From RYN-230 sp963834515 (GTDB lineage: Bacteria > Actinomycetota > Actinomycetes > Streptosporangiales > Streptosporangiaceae), in NCBI GenBank assembly GCA_963834515.1, contig CAWICB010000005.1:372001-436000 (forward strand): 64,000 nucleotides of DNA, written 5' to 3'. A model generated the notes under the pieces. That model was not told where the DNA came from. It did not search any database and saw nothing but the letters and a program-made list of their open reading frames with translations. The stretch's first letter is position 1, and every line of letters starts with the position of its first letter. Shown here piece by piece: positions 55,943 through 64,000 of this stretch. The translations under genes and the position numbers were made by a program.

Positions 55943-56170
55943 ATGGTCGCCATCGTCGTCCTCGCACTAGTAGTGTTCGCGGCCGGGGCCGTCGCCGCCG
56001 TCACCGTCCTGGTCTGTTACGGGATCCGGCGCGAGGAACGCGACTTCTCGCTCACCCGGCGGGCACCGGGCCGGCTGTCGGCGGGTGCCCGCACGGTCAC
56101 CGGCCTGTACGTCCGGCGCCGGACCGACTCCGGCCCGGCCGTGACCCAGAAGACGGACAGCTACGCCTGA
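55943..56170 (+). CDS. Small single-span membrane protein (copy 2)
   Basis: 75-residue paralogue of the protein at 54180-54410. The span is VAIVVLALVVFAAGAVAAVT and the shared motif is YGIRREERDFSLTRRAPGRL, followed by RTVTGLYVRRR; only the last ~15 residues are unrelated. AGGGGGG at about 55929-55935 precedes the ATG at 55943. Positive charges after the span predict N-out/C-in topology, so the conserved IRREERDFxLTRxAPG segment would be cytoplasmic. Function is unknown. Confidence 0.8.
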   Translation: MVAIVVLALVVFAAGAVAAVTVLVCYGIRREERDFSLTRRAPGRLSAGARTVTGLYVRRRTDSGPAVTQKTDSYA

Positions 56171-56199
56171 GGCCGGCCCGGCGGGCCGGCCCGGCGGGG

Positions 56200-56227
56200 T
56201 TAGGGCGAGCCGCGGGACACGCCCTAA
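56200..56227. terminator. Hairpin after the second small membrane-protein gene
   Basis: TTAGGGCG (56200-56207) pairs with CGCCCTAA (56220-56227) over 12 nt, in the 67-bp gap before the metE-like gene. It may end module 2 transcription. Confidence 0.5.
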
Positions 56228-56237
56228 GCTCGGCTGC

Positions 56238-57396
56238 GTGCCTGATGAGCCCGTACCTGATGAGCCCAGCCCGGCCGGCTACCCGTGGCCCGCGCAGAGC
56301 GCAACCGGGGTCGGCTCGATGCCGGGAACCGACCCGCTGGAGACGATGCGGCTGATCTTCGGTGAGGTGCCCGGCCTGCCGTTCCTGGCCGAGCTGCCCG
56401 GCCGCGGCCCAGGAGCCGACCTGACCGGCCGCACCGCGGCCCTGCTGGTCGAACTGCCCGCCGAGACGACCTCGCACGGCTGGCGGCTGGCCGGCCGGCC
56501 GGGCGTGATCTGCGCCACGCGCAGTCGATGCTGGCCCACGACCTCGATGCGCTGGAGGAAGTGGCCGGCGGCTATCCGGGCGTTCTGAAGATAAGCGCGT
56601 GCGGGCCGTGGACGCTGGCGGCCACGCTGGAGCTGACCCGCAGCCAGGAACCGGCCCTGGCTGACCGTGGCGCGGTCAGCGACCTGACCGCGTCGCTGGC
56701 CGAGGGGGTGGCCCGGTACGTGGCCGACGTGGCCGCGCGGGCGCCCGCCGCGCGGGTGCTGCTCCAGCTGGACGAGCCGGCCCTGCCCGCGGTGCTGGCC
56801 GGCGCGGTGCCGAGCGCCAGCGGGCTGAACCGGGTCCGCGGCGTCGAGGAGGCCGACGCGGCGGCCGGGCTGCGCGTGGTGCTGGCCGCGGCCCAGGTGC
56901 CGGGCCTGGTGCACTGCTGCGCGATGTCGGCACCCGTTGACATGATCAGGAATGCGGGCGCGGCGGCCGCCGGGATCGACCTCGGCCAGCTGCGCCGGGG
57001 AGAGGAAGAGGTGCTGGCCGCGGCGGTGGAGGCAGGCCTGGGGATCTTCGTGGGCGCGGTTCCGGCCACGCCCCCGCCGGCCGCGCCCAGCCCGCCGCGC
57101 CCGGGGCCGGCAACGGCCCGGGCCCTGCTCAGGCCGCCGAACGCTCCTCCGGCCAGCTGCCCGCGGCCGCCGACGTGGCCGCCCGGGTAGCCGAACTGTG
57201 GCGGCGGATGGGCTGGCCGGTGGCCCGGCGCCCGGGCGGGCCGAGCGGGGTGGCGGGCAGCGTGGCCGCCCAGGTGGTGATCACCCCGGGCTGCGGGCTG
57301 GCCGGCGCGCCGCCCAGCTACGCGCGGGGTGCGCTGGCCCGGTGCCGGGAAGCGGCCCGGATGCTGCCCGAACTGATTGAGGAGGAGTCCCGGTGA
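56238..57396 (+). pseudogene. MetE-like (cobalamin-independent methionine synthase-like) protein, broken by two one-base deletions
   Basis: Single-domain relative of the MetE C-terminal domain, the gene that lies upstream of ligA in actinomycetes. Frame 1 (GTG 56238) has ATGVGSMPGTDPLETMRLIF and FLAELPGRGPGADLTGRTAA. It is lost near 56495-56501; frame 2 continues with LAHDLDALEEVAGGYPGVLK, SACGPWTLAATLEL, RVLLQLDEPALPAVLAGAV, VPGLVHCC. It is lost again near 57071-57075 (a CCCCC run), and frame 3 gives VAARVAELWRRMGWPVA, VITPGCGLAGAPPSYARGAL. Restoring one base at each point rebuilds a protein of about 385 aa. The His-Cys and Cys zinc-type positions look intact. The final TGA overlaps the ligA GTG. 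Confidence 0.82.
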
Positions 57397-59573
57397 GCCA
57401 GCCCGATGAGGCCGGGGGGATCCCCGGCTCGGCGGTGGACGCCGCGGCGCGGCACCGGCATGCCGAGCTGAGCGTGGCGGTCACCGAGGCGAACCACCGG
57501 TACTACGTGCTGGACTCGCCCACGTTGTCCGACGCCGAGTACGACGCGGACATGCGGGAGCTGCGCGAGCTGGAGGACCGGTACCCGGAGCTGCGCACCC
57601 CGGACTCGCCGACGCAGCGGGTGGGCGGCGCGGTGTCCACCGAGTTCACCCCGGTAGAGCACCTGGAGCGGCTGCTCAGCCTGGACAACGCGTTCTCCGC
57701 CGAGGAGCTGGACGCCTGGGCGGCCCGCGTGCAGCGGCTCGGCGGGGCCGGGCCGTACCTGTGCGAGGTCAAGATCGACGGGCTGGCGGTGGACCTGGTC
57801 TACCGGGGCGGCGCGCTGGTCCGGGCGGCGACCCGGGGCGACGGGGTCACCGGGGAGGACGTCACGCCCAACATCCGGACCATCGCGGCGGTGCCGCTGC
57901 GGCTGTCCGGGTCCGGCGTGCCGGAGCTGCTCGAGGTCCGGGGTGAGGTGTTCCTCCCGGTCGCGGCGTTCCACGAGCTGAACGAGCGGCTGGCCGAGGC
58001 GGGCCGGGCGCCGTTCGCCAACCCGCGCAACTCGGCGGCCGGCTCGCTGCGGCAGAAGGATCCGCGGGTCACCGCGACCCGGCCGCTGTCGCTCATCCTG
58101 CACGGCGTGGGGGCCGCCTCCGGGGCCCCGCCGGACACCCACTCCGGCTGGTACGAGCGGCTGCGCGGCTGGGGCCTGCCGGTCAGTGAGCTGTTCCGGG
58201 TCACCGGCGAGCTGGCCGGGGTGCGCGACTACATCGCCTACTACGGCGAGCACCGGCACGACCCGCCGTACGAGATCGACGGGGTCGTGGTCAAGGTCGA
58301 CCGGCTGGACCTGCAGCACCAGCTCGGCGCGACCAGCCGGGCACCGCGCTGGGCGATCGCGTACAAGTACCCGCCCGAGGAGGTCAACACCCGGCTGCTG
58401 GACATCCAGGTCAACGTGGGCCGGACCGGGCGGGTGACCCCGTTCGCGGTCATGCAGCCGGTGGTGGTGAGCGGCTCCACGGTGGACCGGGCCACCCTGC
58501 ACAACGCCGACGAGGTGGCCCGCAAGGGCGTGCTGATCGGCGACATGGTGGTGCTGCGCAAGGCGGGCGACGTGATCCCCGAGGTGGTCGGGCCGGTCGC
58601 GGACCTGCGGACCGGCGGCGAGCGGGAGTTCGAGTTCCCGGCGGTGTGCCCGGCCTGCGGCACCCCGCTGGTCCGCGAGGACGGTGGCGTGGACTGGCGC
58701 TGCCCGAACACCCGGGCCTGCCCGGCCCAGCTCCGCGAACGGCTGTTCCACCTGGCCGGCCGGGGCGCGCTGGACATCGAGGTGCTGGGCTACGAGGCAG
58801 TGGTCGCGCTGCTCGACTCGGGCCTGGTCAGCGACGAGGGCGACATCTTCGGGCTGACCGCCGAGTCGCTGGCCACGGTGTCGTTCTTCACCAACAAGCA
58901 GGGCGGCCTGACCGTCAACGCGGCCAAGCTGCTGGGCAAGCTGGACGAGGCGCGGTCCCGGCCGCTGTGGCGGGTGCTGGTGGCGCTGTCCATCCGGCAC
59001 GTCGGCCCGACCGCGGCCCGGGTGCTGGCCGCCGCGTTCGGCTCGCTGGACGCGATTGCGGCCGCGCCAGCGGCGGACCTGGCCGCCGCCGAGGGAGTCG
59101 GCCCGAAGATCGCGGCTTCGATCATCGAATGGTTCGGCGTGGACTGGCACGTGGCCATCGTGGGCAAATGGCGGGCCGCCGGGGTCCGGCTGGCCATCCC
59201 GGGCTGGGTGCCGCCGCCCGCGCCGGCTGCTGACGCAGGCCCGGCCGCCCCGGCTGACCCGGACCGGCCGCTGGCCGGGCTGACCGTGGTCATCACCGGC
59301 ACGCTGGCCGAGTTCAGCCGGGACGCCGCGGCCGAGGCGGTGCAGGCACGGGGCGGCAAGGTGTCCGCCTCGGTGTCGAAGAAGACCGCCTTCCTGGTGG
59401 CTGGGGACAAGCCCGGGGCCAAGTACGACAAGGCGCTGTCGCTGGGGGTGCCGGTGCTGGACGGGGCGGGCTTCCGGGTGCTGCTCGAAGACGGCCCGGC
59501 GGCCGCCGTGGGCACAGCGGAGACCGGGGCCGCCGGGGCTGCTGCGCCGGATGGGAATGACACGGCATCCTGA
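57393..59573 (+). CDS. ligA: NAD-dependent DNA ligase
   Basis: Essential replicative ligase, 726 aa. The Ia domain contains EANHRYYVLDSPTLSDAEYD. The adenylated Lys is in YLCEVKIDGLAVDLVYRGG, with TRGDGVTGEDVTPNIRTI and LEVRGEVFLP as further nucleotidyltransferase motifs. The OB fold includes GRTGRVTPFAVMQPV. The zinc site is CPACGTPLVREDGG with CPNTRACPAQ. Helix-hairpin-helix repeats follow, and a C-terminal BRCT domain starts at LAGLTVVITGTLAEFSRDAA. The GTG start follows GGAGGAG at 57381-57387. Confidence 0.96.
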   Translation: MSQPDEAGGIPGSAVDAAARHRHAELSVAVTEANHRYYVLDSPTLSDAEYDADMRELRELEDRYPELRTPDSPTQRVGGAVSTEFTPVEHLERLLSLDNAFSAEELDAWAARVQRLGGAGPYLCEVKIDGLAVDLVYRGGALVRAATRGDGVTGEDVTPNIRTIAAVPLRLSGSGVPELLEVRGEVFLPVAAFHELNERLAEAGRAPFANPRNSAAGSLRQKDPRVTATRPLSLILHGVGAASGAPPDTHSGWYERLRGWGLPVSELFRVTGELAGVRDYIAYYGEHRHDPPYEIDGVVVKVDRLDLQHQLGATSRAPRWAIAYKYPPEEVNTRLLDIQVNVGRTGRVTPFAVMQPVVVSGSTVDRATLHNADEVARKGVLIGDMVVLRKAGDVIPEVVGPVADLRTGGEREFEFPAVCPACGTPLVREDGGVDWRCPNTRACPAQLRERLFHLAGRGALDIEVLGYEAVVALLDSGLVSDEGDIFGLTAESLATVSFFTNKQGGLTVNAAKLLGKLDEARSRPLWRVLVALSIRHVGPTAARVLAAAFGSLDAIAAAPAADLAAAEGVGPKIAASIIEWFGVDWHVAIVGKWRAAGVRLAIPGWVPPPAPAADAGPAAPADPDRPLAGLTVVITGTLAEFSRDAAAEAVQARGGKVSASVSKKTAFLVAGDKPGAKYDKALSLGVPVLDGAGFRVLLEDGPAAAVGTAETGAAGAAAPDGNDTAS

Positions 59574-59742
59574 GCCGGAATTGATTCAAGATGACCGCAA
59601 GCCCCTGACCTGCGGCAATTGAATAACGGATCAATCCGTTGTAACAGATAGTGTGCGATTGGCTTCGCGAAGTACGTTTTCCGCCGTACTCTGCTGGGAG
59701 CGAAGGTGTATCCGGCCGGCTGGCGGCAGCCACGAGGACGCC

Positions 59743-61818
59743 ATGAGGGACCCCAGCGACACCAGGGACATCGGTCCGCGGATCGGCTCCCCACTCTGGA
59801 CCTATTTCACCGTGGTCACGGTGGCCGGCCTGGGTGCGCTGCTGGCGGCGCTGGACGGGCTGCGGGCGGCCGGGGCCGCCCCGCTGGCCAGCCACGGGCT
59901 GGTCTGGGTGCTGGCCGCGCTGTGCCTGCTGGGCGAGCTCAAGCCGATCGTGACCCCGGGCAAGTCGGTCCCGGACGCGGGCGTGGCCTCGGTCACGTTC
60001 TGCTTCGCCGCGCTGCTGTACTGGGGATTCCCGGTCGCCGCGGCGCTGGCCGCCGTGGTCACCCTGGTCGTCGCGCTGTCCGGCCGCACGGCGCTGTTCC
60101 GGTGCGCGTTCAACGCGGCCCAGTTCACCCTCAGCCTGGCCCTGGCCGGGGCGGTGCTGGCGGCCTGCCACATCCATCCGTCGCCACGGCGGCCGTGGCT
60201 GCCGGCCGGGACCGAGCTCGGCCCGATCGGGCTGGCCGCGCTGGCCTGCTTCGCGGTCAACTTCGTGCTGGTCTTCGTGGCCGTGGCGCTGCACGAGCGC
60301 ACCCCGGTGCTGGCCACGCTGCGCAAAGCCCTGCCCTACCAGGCGTTTGTCAACCTGGCCCTGCTGTCCGCCGCGCCCGTGGTGGTGGTGGTGATGGACC
60401 GGTCCACCGCCCTCGTGCTGCTCTTCGTGCTGCCGCTGATCGCGATCTACGTCAACGCGGCGGTCGCCGTGCAGCGCGAGCACCAGGCCCTGCACGACCA
60501 GCTGACCGGGCTGCCCAACCGGGTGCTGCTGCTGCGCCGGGCCGGCGAGGCGCTGGCCGAGGCGGCCCGGACCGGGCACAAGGCCGGTTTCCTGCTCCTC
60601 GACCTGGACCGGTTCAAGGAGGTCAACGACACCCTCGGCCATCAGCTGGGTGACGGGCTGCTGCAGGCGGTCGCGCACCGGCTGGCCCGCAGCGTGCGGC
60701 CGGGCGACGTGGTAGCCCGGCTGGGCGGCGACGAGTTCGCCGTGCTGCTGCCCGCGGTGCGCACCGCGGCGGCGGCCCGGGAGGTCGCGGCCCGGCTGCG
60801 CGCCGCGCTGGCCGAGCCGGTCCGGCTGGAGGGCATGTCGTTCGGGATCGAGGCCAGCGTGGGCATCGCGCTGTACCCCGACGACGCCGGCACCGTGGCC
60901 GGGCTGCTGGAGAGCGCCGACGTGGCCATGTACCTGGCCAAGGAGCGGCGCACCGGGGTGGAGCACTACGAGCCCCGCGCCGCCCGGCCCGCCCCGGGCC
61001 GGCTGTCGCTGCTGGGCGACCTGCGCCGGGGCATCGACCACGGCGAGTTCGAGCTGTACTACCAGCCCACCGTGTTCCTGGCCGGCGGCCGCACGGCCGC
61101 GATGGAGGCGCTGCTCCGCTGGCAGCACCCGATCCGGGGGCTGCTCGGGCCGGCCGAGTTCATCCCGCTGGCCGAGCAGTCGCTCATGATGCGGGAACTC
61201 ACCGCACACGTGGTGCGGACCGCGCTGCGCCAGGCGCTGGCCTGGCGGCTGGGCGGCTCCCCGGTGCGGCTGTCGGTGAACGTCTCCGTGCGCGATCTGC
61301 TCGACGCCGGGCTGGCTGGCACCGTCGAACGCGAGCTGGCCGCGCTCCACCTGCCGCCCGAGGTGCTCCTGGTCGAGGTCAGCGAGCGGGCACTGAACAG
61401 CGAGACGATCGACATCGCAGCTGGGGTGGCCGCGCTGCGCACGCTCGGCGTCCGGCTCAGCCTGGACGACTTCGGCGCCGGGTATTCCTCGCTCGGCCGG
61501 CTCAGCCGGATGCCGGTGGCCGAGGTGAAGATCGACCCGTCGTTCGTGACCGGCCTGCCCAGCAGCCCCGATGGCCAGCTCATCGTGCGCTCGCTGGTGG
61601 ACCTGGTGCGCGGGCTGGGCATCCGCTCGGTGGCTGAGGGCGTGGAGACCACGGAAGTGGCTGCCGTGCTGCTGGCCATGGGCTGCGATGCCGCGCAGGG
61701 GCATGTGTTCAGCCGGCCGCTGAACGCCGCCGCGGCCACGGCCTGGCTGGCCGGCGACCAGGCCGCTCATCCAGCCCCGCTGACCTCGGCGGCCGCGCCG
61801 GAGGCGCCCGGCGGATAA
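59743..61818 (+). CDS. Membrane-bound GGDEF-EAL cyclic-di-GMP protein
   Basis: 691-residue protein. Residues 1-~225 hold about seven hydrophobic spans (WTYFTVVTVAGLGALLAALD to STALVLLFVLPLIAIYVNAA). The GGDEF domain has LTGLPNRVLLLRRAG, LLLDLDRFKEVNDTLGHQLG and VARLGGDEFAVLL; the inhibitory RxxD site (RPGD) sits five residues before GGDEF. The EAL domain keeps EALLRWQHP, NVSVRDL, EVSERAL, DDFGAGYSSLGRL, VKIDPSFV, EGVETTE and AAQGHVFSRPL. Both active sites therefore look complete, so synthesis, hydrolysis or switching between them is possible. The ATG at 59743 follows GAGGACG. The gene sits between ligA and gatC as in Streptomyces. Confidence 0.93.
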   Translation: MRDPSDTRDIGPRIGSPLWTYFTVVTVAGLGALLAALDGLRAAGAAPLASHGLVWVLAALCLLGELKPIVTPGKSVPDAGVASVTFCFAALLYWGFPVAAALAAVVTLVVALSGRTALFRCAFNAAQFTLSLALAGAVLAACHIHPSPRRPWLPAGTELGPIGLAALACFAVNFVLVFVAVALHERTPVLATLRKALPYQAFVNLALLSAAPVVVVVMDRSTALVLLFVLPLIAIYVNAAVAVQREHQALHDQLTGLPNRVLLLRRAGEALAEAARTGHKAGFLLLDLDRFKEVNDTLGHQLGDGLLQAVAHRLARSVRPGDVVARLGGDEFAVLLPAVRTAAAAREVAARLRAALAEPVRLEGMSFGIEASVGIALYPDDAGTVAGLLESADVAMYLAKERRTGVEHYEPRAARPAPGRLSLLGDLRRGIDHGEFELYYQPTVFLAGGRTAAMEALLRWQHPIRGLLGPAEFIPLAEQSLMMRELTAHVVRTALRQALAWRLGGSPVRLSVNVSVRDLLDAGLAGTVERELAALHLPPEVLLVEVSERALNSETIDIAAGVAALRTLGVRLSLDDFGAGYSSLGRLSRMPVAEVKIDPSFVTGLPSSPDGQLIVRSLVDLVRGLGIRSVAEGVETTEVAAVLLAMGCDAAQGHVFSRPLNAAAATAWLAGDQAAHPAPLTSAAAPEAPGG

Positions 61819-61859
61819 TGCCGTCGGCCGGCCCCGGGGGCGGCCCTAGGATGGCAGGC

Positions 61860-62153
61860 ATGTCCATTGCGCGTGCCGAAGTGGCTCATCTGGCCCAGCT
61901 GTCCCGGCTGGCTCTCGGCGAGGAAGAACTCGAACACCTCGCCACCCAGCTGGACCAGATCATCTCGGCGGTGGCCCGCGTCCAGGAGGTCGCCACCGAC
62001 CAGATCCCGCCGTCCACCCATGCCGTGCCGATGACCAACGTGTTCCGGGATGATGTCGAACAGCCCTGCCTCGGGCCCGGCCAGGCGCTGGCCCAGGCGC
62101 CCGCGGTGGAGCAGCAGCGGTTCCGGGTGCCGCGCATCCTGGCGGAGGACTGA
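61860..62153 (+). CDS. gatC: Asp/Glu-tRNA amidotransferase subunit C
   Basis: 97-residue GatC, the strap that holds GatA and GatB together in transamidation of mischarged Glu-tRNA(Gln) or Asp-tRNA(Asn). Family sequence is AEVAHLAQLSRLALGEEELE, LDQIISAVARVQEV, FRDDVEQPCL and the C-terminal FRVPRILAED. The ATG at 61860 is used because it precedes the first conserved helix; ATG codons at 61851 and 61818 are in frame upstream. It is 3 bp from gatA. Confidence 0.94.
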   Translation: MSIARAEVAHLAQLSRLALGEEELEHLATQLDQIISAVARVQEVATDQIPPSTHAVPMTNVFRDDVEQPCLGPGQALAQAPAVEQQRFRVPRILAED

Positions 62154-62156
62154 GCC

Positions 62157-63667
<1,511 letters not shown>

Positions 63668-63668
<1 letters not shown>

Positions 63669-64000
63669 TGACCGTACCGACCATGCCGGACGTGGTGCCG
63701 TTCGGCGACGCGGTGGCCCGGTACGACCCGGTCATCGGCCTGGAGACCCACGTCGAGCTGGGCACCAGGACCAAGATGTTCTGCGGCTGCCCGAACCGGT
63801 TCGGCGGCGAGCCCAACTCGCTGGTCTGCCCGGTCTGCCTGGGCCTGCCCGGGTCGCTGCCGGTGATCAACCGGTCGGCGATCGAGTACGCCATCCGGAT
63901 CGGGCTCGCGCTGAACTGCTCGATCGCCAGCTGGTGCCGGTTCGCCCGGAAGAACTACTTCTACCCGGACATGCCGAAGAACTACCAGATCTCGCAGTAC
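63668..64000 (+). CDS. gatB: Asp/Glu-tRNA amidotransferase subunit B (5' part, cut by window end)
   Basis: First 111 codons of GatB. The sequence shows YDPVIGLETHVELGTRTKMF, the zinc-site Cys residues in CGCPNRF and CPVCLGLPGSLPVIN, and RKNYFYPDMPKNYQISQY at the window edge. The ATG at 63668 overlaps the gatA stop. The remaining ~390 residues, including the tail domain, lie outside the window. Confidence 0.95.

Noticed and set aside
57318..59150. 610-codon minus-strand ORF opposite ligA
   Set aside because: Arg/Gln/His/Val-rich shadow translation with no family resemblance; ligA on the plus strand explains the region completely.
59314..61770. 818-codon minus-strand ORF opposite ligA 3' end and the GGDEF-EAL gene
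   Set aside because: Low-complexity antisense frame of high-GC coding DNA; no motifs or ribosome site.

Overview
The window is chromosomal DNA of a high-GC actinomycete. The support is very high G+C throughout, many GTG/TTG starts, a eukaryotic-type NADP isocitrate dehydrogenase, a DUF3017 protein, a PerM/DUF6350 protein between sucCD and purNH, MsiK-type sugar ABC transport, and the order iscS-mnmA ... metE-like-ligA-GGDEF/EAL-gatCAB. No rRNA, tRNA, CRISPR array, transposase, integrase or phage gene was seen. Repeated single-base deletions in otherwise intact core genes suggest a draft or long-read assembly.

Layout. (1) 0.2-4.3 kb: citrate synthase, DUF3017, isocitrate dehydrogenase and malate dehydrogenase (TCA cycle). 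(2) 4.3-8.8 kb, minus strand: Leloir operon galT-galE-galK plus an M20 amidohydrolase; galK is frameshifted. (3) 9.0-12.4 kb: CNNM/CBS membrane protein, guaA, a palindromic repeat and a truncated Uma2-like gene. (4) 12.4-18.6 kb, minus strand: coxS-coxL-coxM-coxG-kynU. CoxL is form II (AYRGAGR), so CO is unlikely to be the substrate, and CoxG carries an RNA-polymerase alpha-CTD-like domain and a membrane tail. (5) 18.7-24.5 kb: SnoaL-like protein antisense to a PIG-L deacetylase ORF, then an aldehyde dehydrogenase, a saccharopine-dehydrogenase-like enzyme and a divergent amino-acid permease. (6) 24.5-29.2 kb: UvrD/PcrA helicase, alpha/beta hydrolase, an 11-bp minisatellite, a lone B12-binding protein and an AbiEi-like/DUF559-like protein. 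(7) 29.5-38.8 kb: sucCD, perM-like, purN, purH (frameshifted), folD, etfB, etfA (frameshifted). (8) 38.9-41.4 kb: iscS-type desulfurase and mnmA. (9) 41.7-52.4 kb: MalEFG/MsiK-type sugar ABC transporter and a GH13 glucosidase, with ParB-like, metallophosphoesterase and small membrane-protein genes between them; then an SGNH hydrolase and a GNAT. (10) 52.7-56.2 kb: an unannotated 27-codon gene and two paralogous modules of a GntR/UTRA regulator divergent from a ~75-aa single-span membrane protein. (11) 56.2-64 kb: metE-like (two frameshifts), ligA, a GGDEF-EAL protein, gatC, gatA and the start of gatB.

Most interesting points: the duplicated GntR/small-membrane-protein modules with shared TTGGGA-type inverted motifs; the 27-codon gene with a strong ribosome site and a 17-bp terminator stem; the CoxG/alpha-CTD fusion; several different intergenic minisatellites and palindromic repeats; and the consistent one-base-deletion pattern, which matters for anyone calling pseudogenes here.
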